Assembly: GCF_009301415.1 (NCBI RefSeq)
Contig: NZ_CP045072.1
Coordinates: forward strand, 859,001 to 923,000
DNA: 64,000 nt
Direction of reading: 5' to 3'
DNA from: Paracoccus kondratievae
GTDB taxonomy: Bacteria; Pseudomonadota; Alphaproteobacteria; Rhodobacterales; Rhodobacteraceae
Both the position numbers and the translations under genes were made by a program. The notes beneath the pieces were generated by a model. The model ran no database searches. It had not been told where the DNA came from and saw only the letters and a program-made list of their open reading frames with translations. Positions 35,820-44,805 of the stretch are shown in pieces. Position 1 is the first letter of the stretch. Every line of letters begins with the position of its first letter.

Positions 35820-37334
35820 TTAATCTGCGCGGCCGAAAGGCAGGCGATATGAAAGCGCTTCGGCCAAATGCGGTTGGCGGATTTCAGCAGATTGATCCAG
35901 ATCGGCAATGGTCCGGGCACTGCGCAGGATGCGGTGATAGCCGCGCGGAGTGAGGCCCAGCCGGTTGGCTGCAAGGGTCAGTAAGGACTGGCAATCCTGG
36001 TCCAGCGGCGCGATTTCCTCTAGCAGGCGACCTGATGCGTCTGCGTTCACCCGCGCTTTGGGATGGCCAGCAAAGCGTTTGGTCTGCATGGCTCGCGCGG
36101 CGGTGACCCGTTCCGCCACTGTGGCAGAGCTCTCGCCTGTTGCAGGCAGGGACAGGTCCTCGATCGAGACCTGAGGCATCTCGATGCGCAGATCGAAACG
36201 ATCCATCATCGGGCCCGAGACCCGCCCCATGTAATCTGCTCCGCAGCGTGGCGCCTTTGAACAAGCCCGAGCGGCATCGGCAATGTCTCCGCAGCGGCAG
36301 GGATTCGCCGCGGCAACCAGAAGAAAACGCGCCGGGTAGCGGATATGGGCGTTGGCACGAGAGACATGGATCTCTCCGGTTTCGAGTGGTTCGCGCAGGG
36401 CGTCGATGACCCGGCGTTCAAACTCGGGCAGTTCGTCGAGAAACAGCACGCCATTATGCGCAAGGCTGACCTGCCCGGGCCGGGCATTGCGTCCGCCACC
36501 GACCATCGCCGCCATGGAGGCGGTGTGATGTGGCTGACAGAAGGGCGCGGCACGTGAGATTTTACCGTCTGACAGTAAGCCGGCCACTGATTGGATGACC
36601 GAGGTTTCCAGTGCCTCTTGCGGTGTCAGGGGCGGCAGGATGCTGGGTAACCGGGTGGCGAGCATGGATTTGCTGGCCCCGGGCGGTCCCACCATTAACA
36701 GATGATGACGCCCGGCAGCAGCGATTTCCAGGGCGCGTCGCGCACGCTCCTGTCCTTTGACCTCGGCCAGGTCAAGGTCATGAACGGTTTCGGCAAGCGC
36801 CCCTGCGGCGGTGCGGCCAAGTGGGGCACGGTCGCTTAGATGATCGACCGCCTCACGCAAGTTGTGCGGGGCAAAGACAGGTACAGCATCGACCCAGGCA
36901 GCTTCGGCGCCGCAAGGGTGGGGGACGAGCAAGGCGCGGTTGTCCTCGGCCGCTGCTACGGCGGCGGGCAGGGCGCCCGCGATGGGCGCAAGGCGGCCGT
37001 CCAGCGCGAGCTCGCCAAGGGTGACGACGCGCTCTAACGCGTCGGCGGGCACGATCTCCAGCGCCGCCAGCACGGCAAGAGCGATGGGCAGGTCAAAATG
37101 CGAACCCTCTTTCGGCAGGTCGGCGGGTGAGAGGTTCACTGTCACCCGACGCGAGGGCATGGCGATTGATAGCGCGCCGAAGGCGGCCTTGACCCGCTCG
37201 CGGGCCTCGCTGACTGATTTGTCGGGCAGGCCGACGATGCCGAAGCCCGGAAGTCCGGGCGAGACCGAGCATTGCACCTCGACCAGCCGTGCCTCGGTCC
37301 CGTCGAAGGCAACGGTATATGCAATCGCCGCCAT
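35820..37334 (-). CDS. comM: YifB/ComM family Mg-chelatase-like AAA ATPase
   Basis: ComM is a hexameric helicase that promotes integration of DNA during natural transformation. The 504-residue protein has the N-terminal Lon-like domain (SPGLPGFGIVGLPDKSVSEARER), the Mg-chelatase AAA core and the C-terminal lid (GLTPRGYHRILRSARTIADL). The Walker A reads GPPGASKS, whereas the family normally has GPPGxGKS/T; AGC has replaced GGC. Walker B is GVLFLDELPEF. The ATG 37334 begins the conserved region. It lies 58 bases beyond the IS remnant. Confidence 0.9.
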   Translation of the reverse strand: MAAIAYTVAFDGTEARLVEVQCSVSPGLPGFGIVGLPDKSVSEARERVKAAFGALSIAMPSRRVTVNLSPADLPKEGSHFDLPIALAVLAALEIVPADALERVVTLGELALDGRLAPIAGALPAAVAAAEDNRALLVPHPCGAEAAWVDAVPVFAPHNLREAVDHLSDRAPLGRTAAGALAETVHDLDLAEVKGQERARRALEIAAAGRHHLLMVGPPGASKSMLATRLPSILPPLTPQEALETSVIQSVAGLLSDGKISRAAPFCQPHHTASMAAMVGGGRNARPGQVSLAHNGVLFLDELPEFERRVIDALREPLETGEIHVSRANAHIRYPARFLLVAAANPCRCGDIADAARACSKAPRCGADYMGRVSGPMMDRFDLRIEMPQVSIEDLSLPATGESSATVAERVTAARAMQTKRFAGHPKARVNADASGRLLEEIAPLDQDCQSLLTLAANRLGLTPRGYHRILRSARTIADLDQSAEIRQPHLAEALSYRLPFGRAD

Positions 37335-37467
37335 CAGCGCCCCCAGCGTCACATCCGGGACGGTCTAATCCGGCAGGTCTTAATGTTAAGTTAACGTCGT
37401 CGCTTGCTTGTCGTGCGCGCCTGATCCGCCTATGTGCAAAGCAACCATCAAGGTACAGGAGGCGACC

Positions 37468-38721
37468 ATGCAGGGCAGCCGCATATTGCTGATCGTCGGC
37501 GGGGGAATCGCCGCCTTCAAGATTCCCCAGTTGATCCGCATGATCCGGCGAGAGGGCGGTTCGGTCGTCCCGGTGCTGACAAAGGCAGGCGCTGAATTCG
37601 TCACTCCGCTGACGCTTTCGGCGTTGGCCGAAGCCCCTTGCCATACCGAGCTGTTCGACCTGACGCGCGAATCCGAAATGGGCCATATTCAGCTGTCGCG
37701 GGCTGCCGATCTGGTCGTGGTCGCCCCCGCGACTGCCAATCTTTTGGCGCGGATGGCGGCGGGCATGGCCGATGATCTGGCCTCGACGCTGCTTCTGGCG
37801 ACCGACAAGCCGGTGCTGGCTGCCCCGGCAATGAATGTGCGCATGTGGCAGCACCCGGCCACCCAGCGCAATCTTGAGACGCTAGAGAATGACGGCATCC
37901 GTTTTGTCGGCCCGGAAGACGGCGATATGGCCTGCGGTGAATTTGGCCCCGGACGCATGGCCGAGCCCGAGGCGATCCTTGAGGCGATCCGGGCTGCGCT
38001 TGGTCGGCAAAAGCCCCTGCGCCTGCCACCCGAAGCCGCAATCTCGCTGCCGTCACAAAGGCTGAGCGGGCAGCATGTGATCGTGACCTCGGGTCCGACC
38101 CATGAGCCGATCGACCCTGTGCGCTATATCGCCAACCGCTCAAGCGGTGCGCAGGGTACCGCGATTGCTGCCGCCTTGCGCGATTTGGGTGCGCGGGTCA
38201 GCTTTATCACGGGTCCCGCCGAGACCGCGCCGCCCGAGGGGGTTGAGGTCATCACCGTTCAGACCGCGCGCGAGATGCGGGCCGCTGTTGAGGCGGCTCT
38301 TCCCGCTGATGCGGCGGTCATGGCCGCCGCCGTGGCGGACTGGCATGTTGCCAATGCCGGGGCGGGTAAGATCAAAAAGGACGGATCTGGACGGCCTCCG
38401 GCACTGGAGTTCAGTGAAAACCCCGACATTCTGGCGTGGATCAGTCAGTTGCAGCAGGGCAGGCCGCGGCTTGTCGTGGGCTTTGCCGCCGAAACCGACG
38501 ATGTGTTGGAAAACGCGACCCGCAAGCGGCTGCGCAAGGGGTGTGACTGGATCGTTGCCAATGACGTCACCCCGGCGACCGGGATCATGGGCGGGTCCGA
38601 GAATGCGATCACCCTGATCTCGGAGGCGGGGGCAGAAAGCTGGCCGCGCCTGTCCAAGGGCGATGTCGGGCGCCGCCTGGCCGGGCGCATGGCCGATGTG
38701 CTTGTCGGGGCGGGTCGGTGA
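37468..38721 (+). CDS. coaBC: Bifunctional phosphopantothenoylcysteine decarboxylase / phosphopantothenate-cysteine ligase
   Basis: CoaBC performs two successive steps of coenzyme A synthesis. The 417-residue protein has an N-terminal FMN decarboxylase domain with the catalytic His in MGHIQLSR, PAMNVRMW and ACGEFGPGRM, and a C-terminal ligase domain starting SGPTHEPIDPVRYIANRSSG with NDV near residue 368. AGGAGGCGACC precedes ATG 37468. Its stop overlaps the following cysteine desulfurase start (ATGA), an unusual link to the SUF operon. Confidence 0.95.
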   Translation: MQGSRILLIVGGGIAAFKIPQLIRMIRREGGSVVPVLTKAGAEFVTPLTLSALAEAPCHTELFDLTRESEMGHIQLSRAADLVVVAPATANLLARMAAGMADDLASTLLLATDKPVLAAPAMNVRMWQHPATQRNLETLENDGIRFVGPEDGDMACGEFGPGRMAEPEAILEAIRAALGRQKPLRLPPEAAISLPSQRLSGQHVIVTSGPTHEPIDPVRYIANRSSGAQGTAIAAALRDLGARVSFITGPAETAPPEGVEVITVQTAREMRAAVEAALPADAAVMAAAVADWHVANAGAGKIKKDGSGRPPALEFSENPDILAWISQLQQGRPRLVVGFAAETDDVLENATRKRLRKGCDWIVANDVTPATGIMGGSENAITLISEAGAESWPRLSKGDVGRRLAGRMADVLVGAGR

Positions 38722-39788
38722 TGGAGCGGGTCTATCTGGACTGGAATGCGACCGCCCCGCTGCGTCCCGAGACGCGCGAGGCGATGCGGGCGGCGATGGA
38801 GATTGTCGGCAACCCCTCATCGGTCCATGCCGAGGGGCGGGCGGCAAAGGCCGCGCTGGAGCAGGCGCGCGAGGATGTCGCGGCGGCACTTGGCGCCGAA
38901 GGGGCGGATGTGATCTTTACCTCGGGCGCGACCGAGGCTGCTGCACTGGTGTTGGCGGGGCGCGGGCTTGCCTGCTCTGCAGTCGAACATGCCGCGGTTC
39001 TGGCCTGGTGCCAGGCGGTGCTTGATACCGACGCAGCGGGGTTGGTGACGGTGTCCGATCCTTCCCGCGCGGCACTGCAGATGGCCAATTCCGAAACCGG
39101 CGTTCTGCAGGACCTGCCGGCCGGGCTGGCGGTCAGCGACCTGACGCAGGCCTTTGGCAAGGTGCCTTTCGCCTTTAACTGGCTGGGCATTCAGGCGGGC
39201 TTTGTATCGGCCCACAAGCTTGGCGGACCACGTGGAACAGGCGCGCTGGTCGTCCGCCGCGGCACCGAGATCGAGGCGCGCATCAAGGGCGGCGGACAAG
39301 AGCAGGGCCGCCGCGCCGGAACCGAGAACCTGATCGGCATCATGGGCTTTGCGGCGGCGGCAAAAGCGGCCCAGAATGATCTGGATCAAGGAATCGGAGA
39401 AAAAGTGTCGCATTTACGCGATTCCCTGATGGCTGCTCTGGAATCCCGGGCGGAAATGGTTACATTCCCGGGGCGCGAGGCCCGTCGCCTGCCGAATACA
39501 TTGTCGATTCTGACGCCGGGATGGCGCGGAGAGACGCAGGTGATGCAGATGGACCTGGCCGGATTTGCCGTTTCGGCAGGCTCGGCCTGTTCTTCCGGCA
39601 AGGTCCGGCCAAGCTCGGTCCTGACCGCCATGGGAATCGCGCCGGAATTGGCGGGTGATGCGATCCGCGTCTCGATCGGTCCGACGACGGAAGCTCGGGA
39701 CGTGATGCGTTTCGCAGAGGCCTGGCTTGCGGCTTATGACCGCTGGCGGCAAAGGGATGATCGGCGGGCGACCGCGGGAAGGGTTTGA
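38721..39788 (+). CDS. Cysteine desulfurase, NifS/IscS type
   Basis: This PLP enzyme releases sulfur from cysteine for Fe-S assembly. The 355-residue protein has [18 protein letters not shown] at the start, the PLP lysine in [14 protein letters not shown] near residue 168, RRAGTENL, and the sulfur-accepting Cys in [14 protein letters not shown] near 290. It is a group I (IscS-like) desulfurase and precedes sufB by one base. The same operon ends with a SufS-type enzyme, so two desulfurases serve one system. The start ATG overlaps the coaBC stop. Confidence 0.92.
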   Translation: MERVYLDWNATAPLRPETREAMRAAMEIVGNPSSVHAEGRAAKAALEQAREDVAAALGAEGADVIFTSGATEAAALVLAGRGLACSAVEHAAVLAWCQAVLDTDAAGLVTVSDPSRAALQMANSETGVLQDLPAGLAVSDLTQAFGKVPFAFNWLGIQAGFVSAHKLGGPRGTGALVVRRGTEIEARIKGGGQEQGRRAGTENLIGIMGFAAAAKAAQNDLDQGIGEKVSHLRDSLMAALESRAEMVTFPGREARRLPNTLSILTPGWRGETQVMQMDLAGFAVSAGSACSSGKVRPSSVLTAMGIAPELAGDAIRVSIGPTTEARDVMRFAEAWLAAYDRWRQRDDRRATAGRV

Positions 39789-39789
39789 A

Positions 39790-41316
39790 ATGACTGAACA
39801 GATCGGCGATGCAATCGAGATCCGCGAGGGCGTAGACCGCGAGACCGTCGAGACCGTGCAGAACATGGGGTCCTATAAATACGGCTGGGATACCGAAATC
39901 GAGATGGAATATGCCCCCAAGGGCATCAATGAGGACATCGTCCGGCTGATCTCGAAAAAGAACGAAGAGCCCGAATGGATGACGGAATGGCGCCTGCAGG
40001 CTTTCCGCCGCTGGCAGACCATGACCGAACCCAAATGGGCGATGCTGAACTATCCTGAGATCGACTATCAGGATCAGTATTACTACGCCCGCCCGAAAAG
40101 CATGGAGGTCAAGCCCAGGTCGCTGGACGAGGTCGATCCGAAGCTGCTTGCCACCTATGAAAAGCTGGGCATCCCGCTGAAAGAGCAGATGATCCTTGCC
40201 GGGATCGAAGGTGCCGAAGGCGCCCCGGCCGAGGCGCGTCAGGTTGCGGTCGATGCGGTCTTTGACAGCGTCAGCGTGGGCACCACCTTCAAGGACGAAC
40301 TGGCAAAGGCCGGCGTGATCTTTTGCTCGATCTCCGAGGCGATCCGCGAACATCCCGAACTGGTGCGCAAATATCTTGGCTCGGTCGTGCCCCAGTCGGA
40401 CAACTTTTTTGCGACGCTGAACTCGGCGGTCTTTTCGGACGGCAGCTTTGTCTATGTTCCGCCGGGCGTGCGCTGCCCGATGGAACTGTCGACCTATTTC
40501 CGCATCAATGCCGAAAACACCGGCCAGTTTGAGCGTACGCTGATCATCGCCGACAAGGGCTCTTACGTCAGCTATCTGGAAGGCTGCACTGCGCCCAAGC
40601 GCGACGTTGCCCAGCTGCACGCCGCCGTGGTCGAAATTGTCGTGCTGGAGGATGCCGAGGTCAAATACTCGACTGTCCAGAACTGGTTCCCTGGCGACGA
40701 GGAAGGCAAGGGCGGCATCTATAACTTTGTCACCAAGCGTGCCGACTGCCGCGAGGCGCGGGCCAAAGTGATGTGGACGCAGGTCGAGACCGGCTCGGCC
40801 ATCACCTGGAAATATCCGTCGTGCATCCTGCGCGGCGAGGAAAGCCAGGGTGAGTTCTACTCGATCGCAATTGCCAACAACCATCAGCAGGCTGACACCG
40901 GCACCAAGATGATCCATCTTGGCAAGAACACCCGCTCACGCATTGTTTCCAAAGGGATTTCTGCCGGGCATGCGCAGAACACCTACCGCGGCCTTGTGTC
41001 GATGCACCCCCGTGCAACGAACAGCCGCAACTATACGCAATGCGACAGCTTGCTGATTGGCGACAAATGCGGTGCCCATACCGTGCCCTATATCGAGGTC
41101 AAGAACACCTCGTCGCGCGTCGAACATGAGGCGACAACCTCCAAGGTCGATGATGACCAGCTCTTCTATTGCCGTCAGCGCGGCATGGACGAAGAAGAGG
41201 CGGTGGCGCTGGTGGTGAACGGCTTCTGCCGCGAGGTGCTGCAGGCCCTGCCGATGGAGTTCGCCATGGAGGCGCAGTCGCTGGTCGCCATCTCGCTGGA
41301 GGGGTCGGTCGGATGA
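39790..41316 (+). CDS. sufB: Fe-S cluster assembly scaffold SufB
   Basis: SufB is a core of the SufBC2D scaffold on which Fe-S clusters are built. The 508-residue protein carries the family segments [60 protein letters not shown], and a C-terminal [18 protein letters not shown]. All are intact and the length is normal. The stop overlaps the next ATG by four bases. Confidence 0.97.
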   Translation: MTEQIGDAIEIREGVDRETVETVQNMGSYKYGWDTEIEMEYAPKGINEDIVRLISKKNEEPEWMTEWRLQAFRRWQTMTEPKWAMLNYPEIDYQDQYYYARPKSMEVKPRSLDEVDPKLLATYEKLGIPLKEQMILAGIEGAEGAPAEARQVAVDAVFDSVSVGTTFKDELAKAGVIFCSISEAIREHPELVRKYLGSVVPQSDNFFATLNSAVFSDGSFVYVPPGVRCPMELSTYFRINAENTGQFERTLIIADKGSYVSYLEGCTAPKRDVAQLHAAVVEIVVLEDAEVKYSTVQNWFPGDEEGKGGIYNFVTKRADCREARAKVMWTQVETGSAITWKYPSCILRGEESQGEFYSIAIANNHQQADTGTKMIHLGKNTRSRIVSKGISAGHAQNTYRGLVSMHPRATNSRNYTQCDSLLIGDKCGAHTVPYIEVKNTSSRVEHEATTSKVDDDQLFYCRQRGMDEEEAVALVVNGFCREVLQALPMEFAMEAQSLVAISLEGSVG

Positions 41317-41624
41317 TCGTCACCACCACTCCCACCATCGAGGGCCGTCGTATCAGTGCCTATCATGGCGTGGTGACGGGCGAGACCATCATCGGTGCCA
41401 ATATCTTCCGTGACCTTTTTGCCGGGATTCGCGATATTGTGGGCGGCCGTTCAGGCGCCTACGAAACCGCGCTGGCTTCGGCCCGCGAAACCGCTTTGTC
41501 CGAGATGCAGGACCGCGCCCGCGAACTGGGCGGCAATGCCGTGGTCGGCGTCGATCTGGACTATGAAGTGATCAACAACATGCTGATGGTGTCCGCCTCG
41601 GGCACCGCCGTGACTGTCGAATAG
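41313..41624 (+). CDS. YbjQ/UPF0145 heavy-metal-binding-domain protein
   Basis: The 103-residue protein starts [20 protein letters not shown] and continues with [20 protein letters not shown] and [17 protein letters not shown], hallmarks of the YbjQ family. These form decameric beta rings of unknown function. Being translationally coupled between sufB and sufC suggests a link with Fe-S assembly or metal handling, which is an inference from context only. The ATG at 41313 lies within the sufB stop overlap. Confidence 0.9.
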   Translation: MIVTTTPTIEGRRISAYHGVVTGETIIGANIFRDLFAGIRDIVGGRSGAYETALASARETALSEMQDRARELGGNAVVGVDLDYEVINNMLMVSASGTAVTVE

Positions 41625-41634
41625 GAACCGAACT

Positions 41635-42390
41635 ATGCTGGAAATCAAGAATCTGCACGTCAAGCTTGAGGATGAGGACAAGCAGATCCTCAAAGGCGTC
41701 GATCTGACTGTCCCGGCTGGTGAGGTCCATGCGATCATGGGTCCGAACGGTTCGGGTAAATCGACGCTGTCCTACGTTCTGTCGGGCCGTGACGGCTATG
41801 AGGTGACTGACGGCGCGGCCAGGCTGGGCGGTCAGGACCTGCTGGAAATGGAACCTGAACAGCGCGCCAGCGCAGGCCTGTTCCTGGCTTTCCAATACCC
41901 GGTCGAAATCCCCGGCGTTGGCAACCTGACCTTCCTGCGCACCGCTGCCAATGCGCAGCGCAAAGCCCGGGGTGAGCCCGAGCTTAGCGCGGCGGATTTT
42001 CTCAAGCTGATCCGTGAAAAGGCCAAGACGCTGAAAATCGACAGCGAGATGCTGAAGCGTTCGGTCAACGTCGGCTTCTCTGGCGGCGAAAAGAAGCGCA
42101 ATGAGATCCTGCAAATGGCGGTGCTTGAGCCGCGCATGTGCATTCTGGATGAAACCGACTCGGGTCTTGACGTCGATGCGATGCGGCTGGTCGCCGATGG
42201 CGTCAACGCGCTGCGTTCGCCCGACCGTGCCTTCCTTGTCATCACCCATTACCAGCGGTTGCTTGACCATATCCGCCCTGATGTCGTCCACATCATGGCC
42301 AATGGCCGTATTGTGCGCACCGGCGGTCCTGAACTGGCGCTGGAGGTCGAACAAAACGGTTACGGAGATCTTCTGGCGGAGGTCGGATAA
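41635..42390 (+). CDS. sufC: Fe-S cluster assembly ATPase SufC
   Basis: SufC is the soluble ABC-type ATPase of the SufBC2D complex. The 251-residue protein has Walker A GPNGSGKST near residue 38, the unusual signature SGGEKKRNEIL near 152, and Walker B CILDETDSGLDVDA near 175, all matching SufC. It drives conformational change of the scaffold during cluster building. The stop overlaps the sufD start. Confidence 0.97.
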   Translation: MLEIKNLHVKLEDEDKQILKGVDLTVPAGEVHAIMGPNGSGKSTLSYVLSGRDGYEVTDGAARLGGQDLLEMEPEQRASAGLFLAFQYPVEIPGVGNLTFLRTAANAQRKARGEPELSAADFLKLIREKAKTLKIDSEMLKRSVNVGFSGGEKKRNEILQMAVLEPRMCILDETDSGLDVDAMRLVADGVNALRSPDRAFLVITHYQRLLDHIRPDVVHIMANGRIVRTGGPELALEVEQNGYGDLLAEVG

Positions 42391-43736
42391 TGGCGGACAC
42401 GGCTGTTCTTGCAGCGCAGGCCGCGGCCAGTGCCGACAAGGCTCGTCCAGGTGATGCCGCGCTGGCTGCGCGTCTTGACGTGCTGACCTTGCCTGAGGGC
42501 GGGTTTACCCGCGCTGCGCGCGAGGATGCGGCGCAGCGGCTTCAGGCCATGGGCCTGCCCGGCCCGCGCGACGAATACTGGCGCTATACCGATCCCGCGC
42601 TGTTTAATGCCGCCCGGCCCGAAGCGGCCGAAATTGCTGGCGATTCCTCGACGCTGTTCACAGAAATCGAGCGGCTGAACCTCGTCTTTGTTGACGGGCG
42701 CTTTGACGCCGCGGCTTCGGACAAGCTGGAGGGCGAAGGGGTCGAGATTGAGAACCTCGCTTCGGCCGAGGGTCGTGCTGACCACTGGGCGGCGGGCCTT
42801 TATGGCAGGCTTGAGGCGGCTGGTCAGCAGCCGGTCAAACGTCCCTTTGCAGTGTTGAACACACTGACCGCCTCGGATGGTGTGCTGATCCGGGTTACTG
42901 GCCGGATCGGGCGTCCGGTTCACATTACCTATCACCGCTCGGCTGTGGATGCGGATGTCTCCCTGCACCATGTTGTCAAGCTTGAGGAGGGGGCAGAACT
43001 GACCCTGCTTGAGACCGGGGCCATCGGCGCACGCTCGAACGTGGTGCTGGAGGTTGAGGTCGGCAAAGGCGCGCGTTTCCACCATGTCAGCGCCAAGCGG
43101 GCCAATGATCCCAAACTGGGGATCGGCCATATCTTTGCCCGGGTTGAGAGCGAGGCGCTGTTCAAGTCCTTTGCCCTGACCGTCAACGGGCGGATGATGC
43201 GCAATGAGGCGGTGATCGACATCGCTGGCGATGACGCGATCGCCCATATCGCCGCTGCCGTTCTCGGTGATGGCGACACCGGCCGTTTCCACCATGATGA
43301 CACCGTCTTTATCATCCATGGGGCTGAGCGTTGCGAAAGCCGGCAGGTGTTCAAGAAGGTGCTGAAAAACAGTGCCGAAGGCGTGTTCCAGGGCAAGATT
43401 CTTGTCAAGCCGGGCGCACAAAAGACCGACGGCTACCAGATCAGCCAAGGGCTGCTTCTGGACGAAGGCAGCCAGTTCCTCGCCAAGCCCGAGCTTGAGA
43501 TCTATGCCGATGACGTCAAATGCTCGCATGGCTCGACTACCGGTGCGCTGGACGAGACGGCACTTTTCTACCTGCGTTCGCGCGGGGTGCCGAAAGAGCG
43601 TGCGATCGTGCTGCTGGTCCTGTCCTTCCTTGCCGATGCTCTGGAAGAGATCGAAGATGAGCGGCTGCGCGACGACATCCTCGGCCGTCTGGAAGACTGG
43701 CTGACCCAGCGCGCGGGCAACCAGGGCAAGGCATGA
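42390..43736 (+). CDS. sufD: Fe-S cluster assembly protein SufD
   Basis: SufD pairs with SufB in the scaffold and helps iron entry. The 448-residue protein has the typical variable N-terminal helical region (RDEYWRYTDPALF near residue 58), a right-handed beta-helix core (VFIIHGAERCESRQVFKKVL, near 310), and the C-terminal KCSHGSTTGALDETALFYLRSRG with the conserved Cys and His. It is coupled to sufC and to the next membrane gene by overlapping start and stop codons. Confidence 0.96.
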   Translation: MADTAVLAAQAAASADKARPGDAALAARLDVLTLPEGGFTRAAREDAAQRLQAMGLPGPRDEYWRYTDPALFNAARPEAAEIAGDSSTLFTEIERLNLVFVDGRFDAAASDKLEGEGVEIENLASAEGRADHWAAGLYGRLEAAGQQPVKRPFAVLNTLTASDGVLIRVTGRIGRPVHITYHRSAVDADVSLHHVVKLEEGAELTLLETGAIGARSNVVLEVEVGKGARFHHVSAKRANDPKLGIGHIFARVESEALFKSFALTVNGRMMRNEAVIDIAGDDAIAHIAAAVLGDGDTGRFHHDDTVFIIHGAERCESRQVFKKVLKNSAEGVFQGKILVKPGAQKTDGYQISQGLLLDEGSQFLAKPELEIYADDVKCSHGSTTGALDETALFYLRSRGVPKERAIVLLVLSFLADALEEIEDERLRDDILGRLEDWLTQRAGNQGKA

Positions 43737-44221
43737 GCCAGGCTGGCATCGTCCCGCGCATCCTGCAAAGCTGGTGGGCGCCGGGCAGGGTGGTTGCTTC
43801 CTTGCGCGGCATGCCCGACCGGGTGCTGATCGTCGTGCTGATGACGGCGATGCTGATCTTTCTGATCGCGCAGGCACCGGGCCATGCCCGGGCTGCGCAA
43901 TTGCAGCCCGATGTCCCCTTGGGTGCGCGTATGGGCGGGGCCTTGCTGGCGGTCATGTTCATCATGCCGCTGGTCGCCTATGGCCTTGCGGCGCTGGTTG
44001 CGGCCCTGTCGCGGCTGACGCCATGGCCAGTCGCCCCGCAGGATTCGCGGCTGGCGCTGTTCTGGGCACTGTTGGCGGTTGCTCCCGCCATGTTGCTTGC
44101 CGGGCTGACGGCGGGTCTGGTGGGGCCGGGCAGGGCGTTGACCCTGACGCAGTCGCTTGCAGGGCTTGGGTTCCTTTGCATTTGGGGCGCCGGGCTGCGC
44201 AGTCTGGCGGGCGGGCGATGA
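43733..44221 (+). CDS. Yip1-like four-helix membrane protein in SUF operon (first copy)
   Basis: This 162-residue protein has four predicted transmembrane helices, about residues 30-48, 68-92, 108-128 and 138-156, separated by short loops. It resembles the alphaproteobacterial YIP1-type membrane proteins that often sit in SUF operons. Starts and stops overlap with sufD and with the next gene (ATGA), so its production is locked to the pathway. No catalytic residues are visible; function is unknown. Confidence 0.75.
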   Translation: MSQAGIVPRILQSWWAPGRVVASLRGMPDRVLIVVLMTAMLIFLIAQAPGHARAAQLQPDVPLGARMGGALLAVMFIMPLVAYGLAALVAALSRLTPWPVAPQDSRLALFWALLAVAPAMLLAGLTAGLVGPGRALTLTQSLAGLGFLCIWGAGLRSLAGGR

Positions 44222-44805
44222 GGTTCAGTGATCTTGGCGATCTGACGGTTCTGACGCTGCGCGACCCCGAAAGTGCCCTTCGGGTACTGCGTAGTCTTGA
44301 TCTGCCGATGGTGGCGCGCTGGATGGTGCTGTTACTGGCGGTGACGCTTTCGACGCTGCTGGCCGGGCTGTCCCTGATGCTGTTTCCGATCGAGGTGGAC
44401 AACCCGGTCTCTCGCATGCTTTCCGAGCCGATGACTTTGGCGGGTATCCAGCTTGGCGCCATGGTGCTGTCGGCGCTGTGCGTGGCCCAGATCGGACGGC
44501 TTTTCGGTGGGCATGGCAACTTTGCCGATGCGCTGCTGGTGGTCGGCTGGGTCGAGCTGATGCTTGTCGGCCTGCAAGCGGTGCAGGTGGTGATGATGGC
44601 GTTGTTTCCCGCCACGGCCACGCTGCTTTCGATGCTGGCCTTTGGCCTATTCCTTTATCTTGCCGTGACCATGACCAAGGCGCTGCACGGGTTTACCAAC
44701 ACCGGCAAGGTGGTGGTGGGGCTGATCGGCAGCATCTTTCTGATTGGCTTTGTGCTGTCGCTCTTTGCGGCTGCATTCGGCATTGTCCCCGAGGTGACAC
44801 CATGA
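44218..44805 (+). CDS. YIP1-family membrane protein in SUF operon (second copy)
   Basis: This 195-residue protein starts MRFSDLGDLTVLTLRDPESA, a soluble segment found before the first helix in Yip1-family proteins. About five hydrophobic helices follow, near residues 35-55, 78-95, 105-127, 130-150 and 162-185. It overlaps both its neighbours by four bases and lies directly before sufS. A role in membrane association or metal transport for the SUF system is possible but only inferred from position. Confidence 0.8.
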   Translation: MRFSDLGDLTVLTLRDPESALRVLRSLDLPMVARWMVLLLAVTLSTLLAGLSLMLFPIEVDNPVSRMLSEPMTLAGIQLGAMVLSALCVAQIGRLFGGHGNFADALLVVGWVELMLVGLQAVQVVMMALFPATATLLSMLAFGLFLYLAVTMTKALHGFTNTGKVVVGLIGSIFLIGFVLSLFAAAFGIVPEVTP

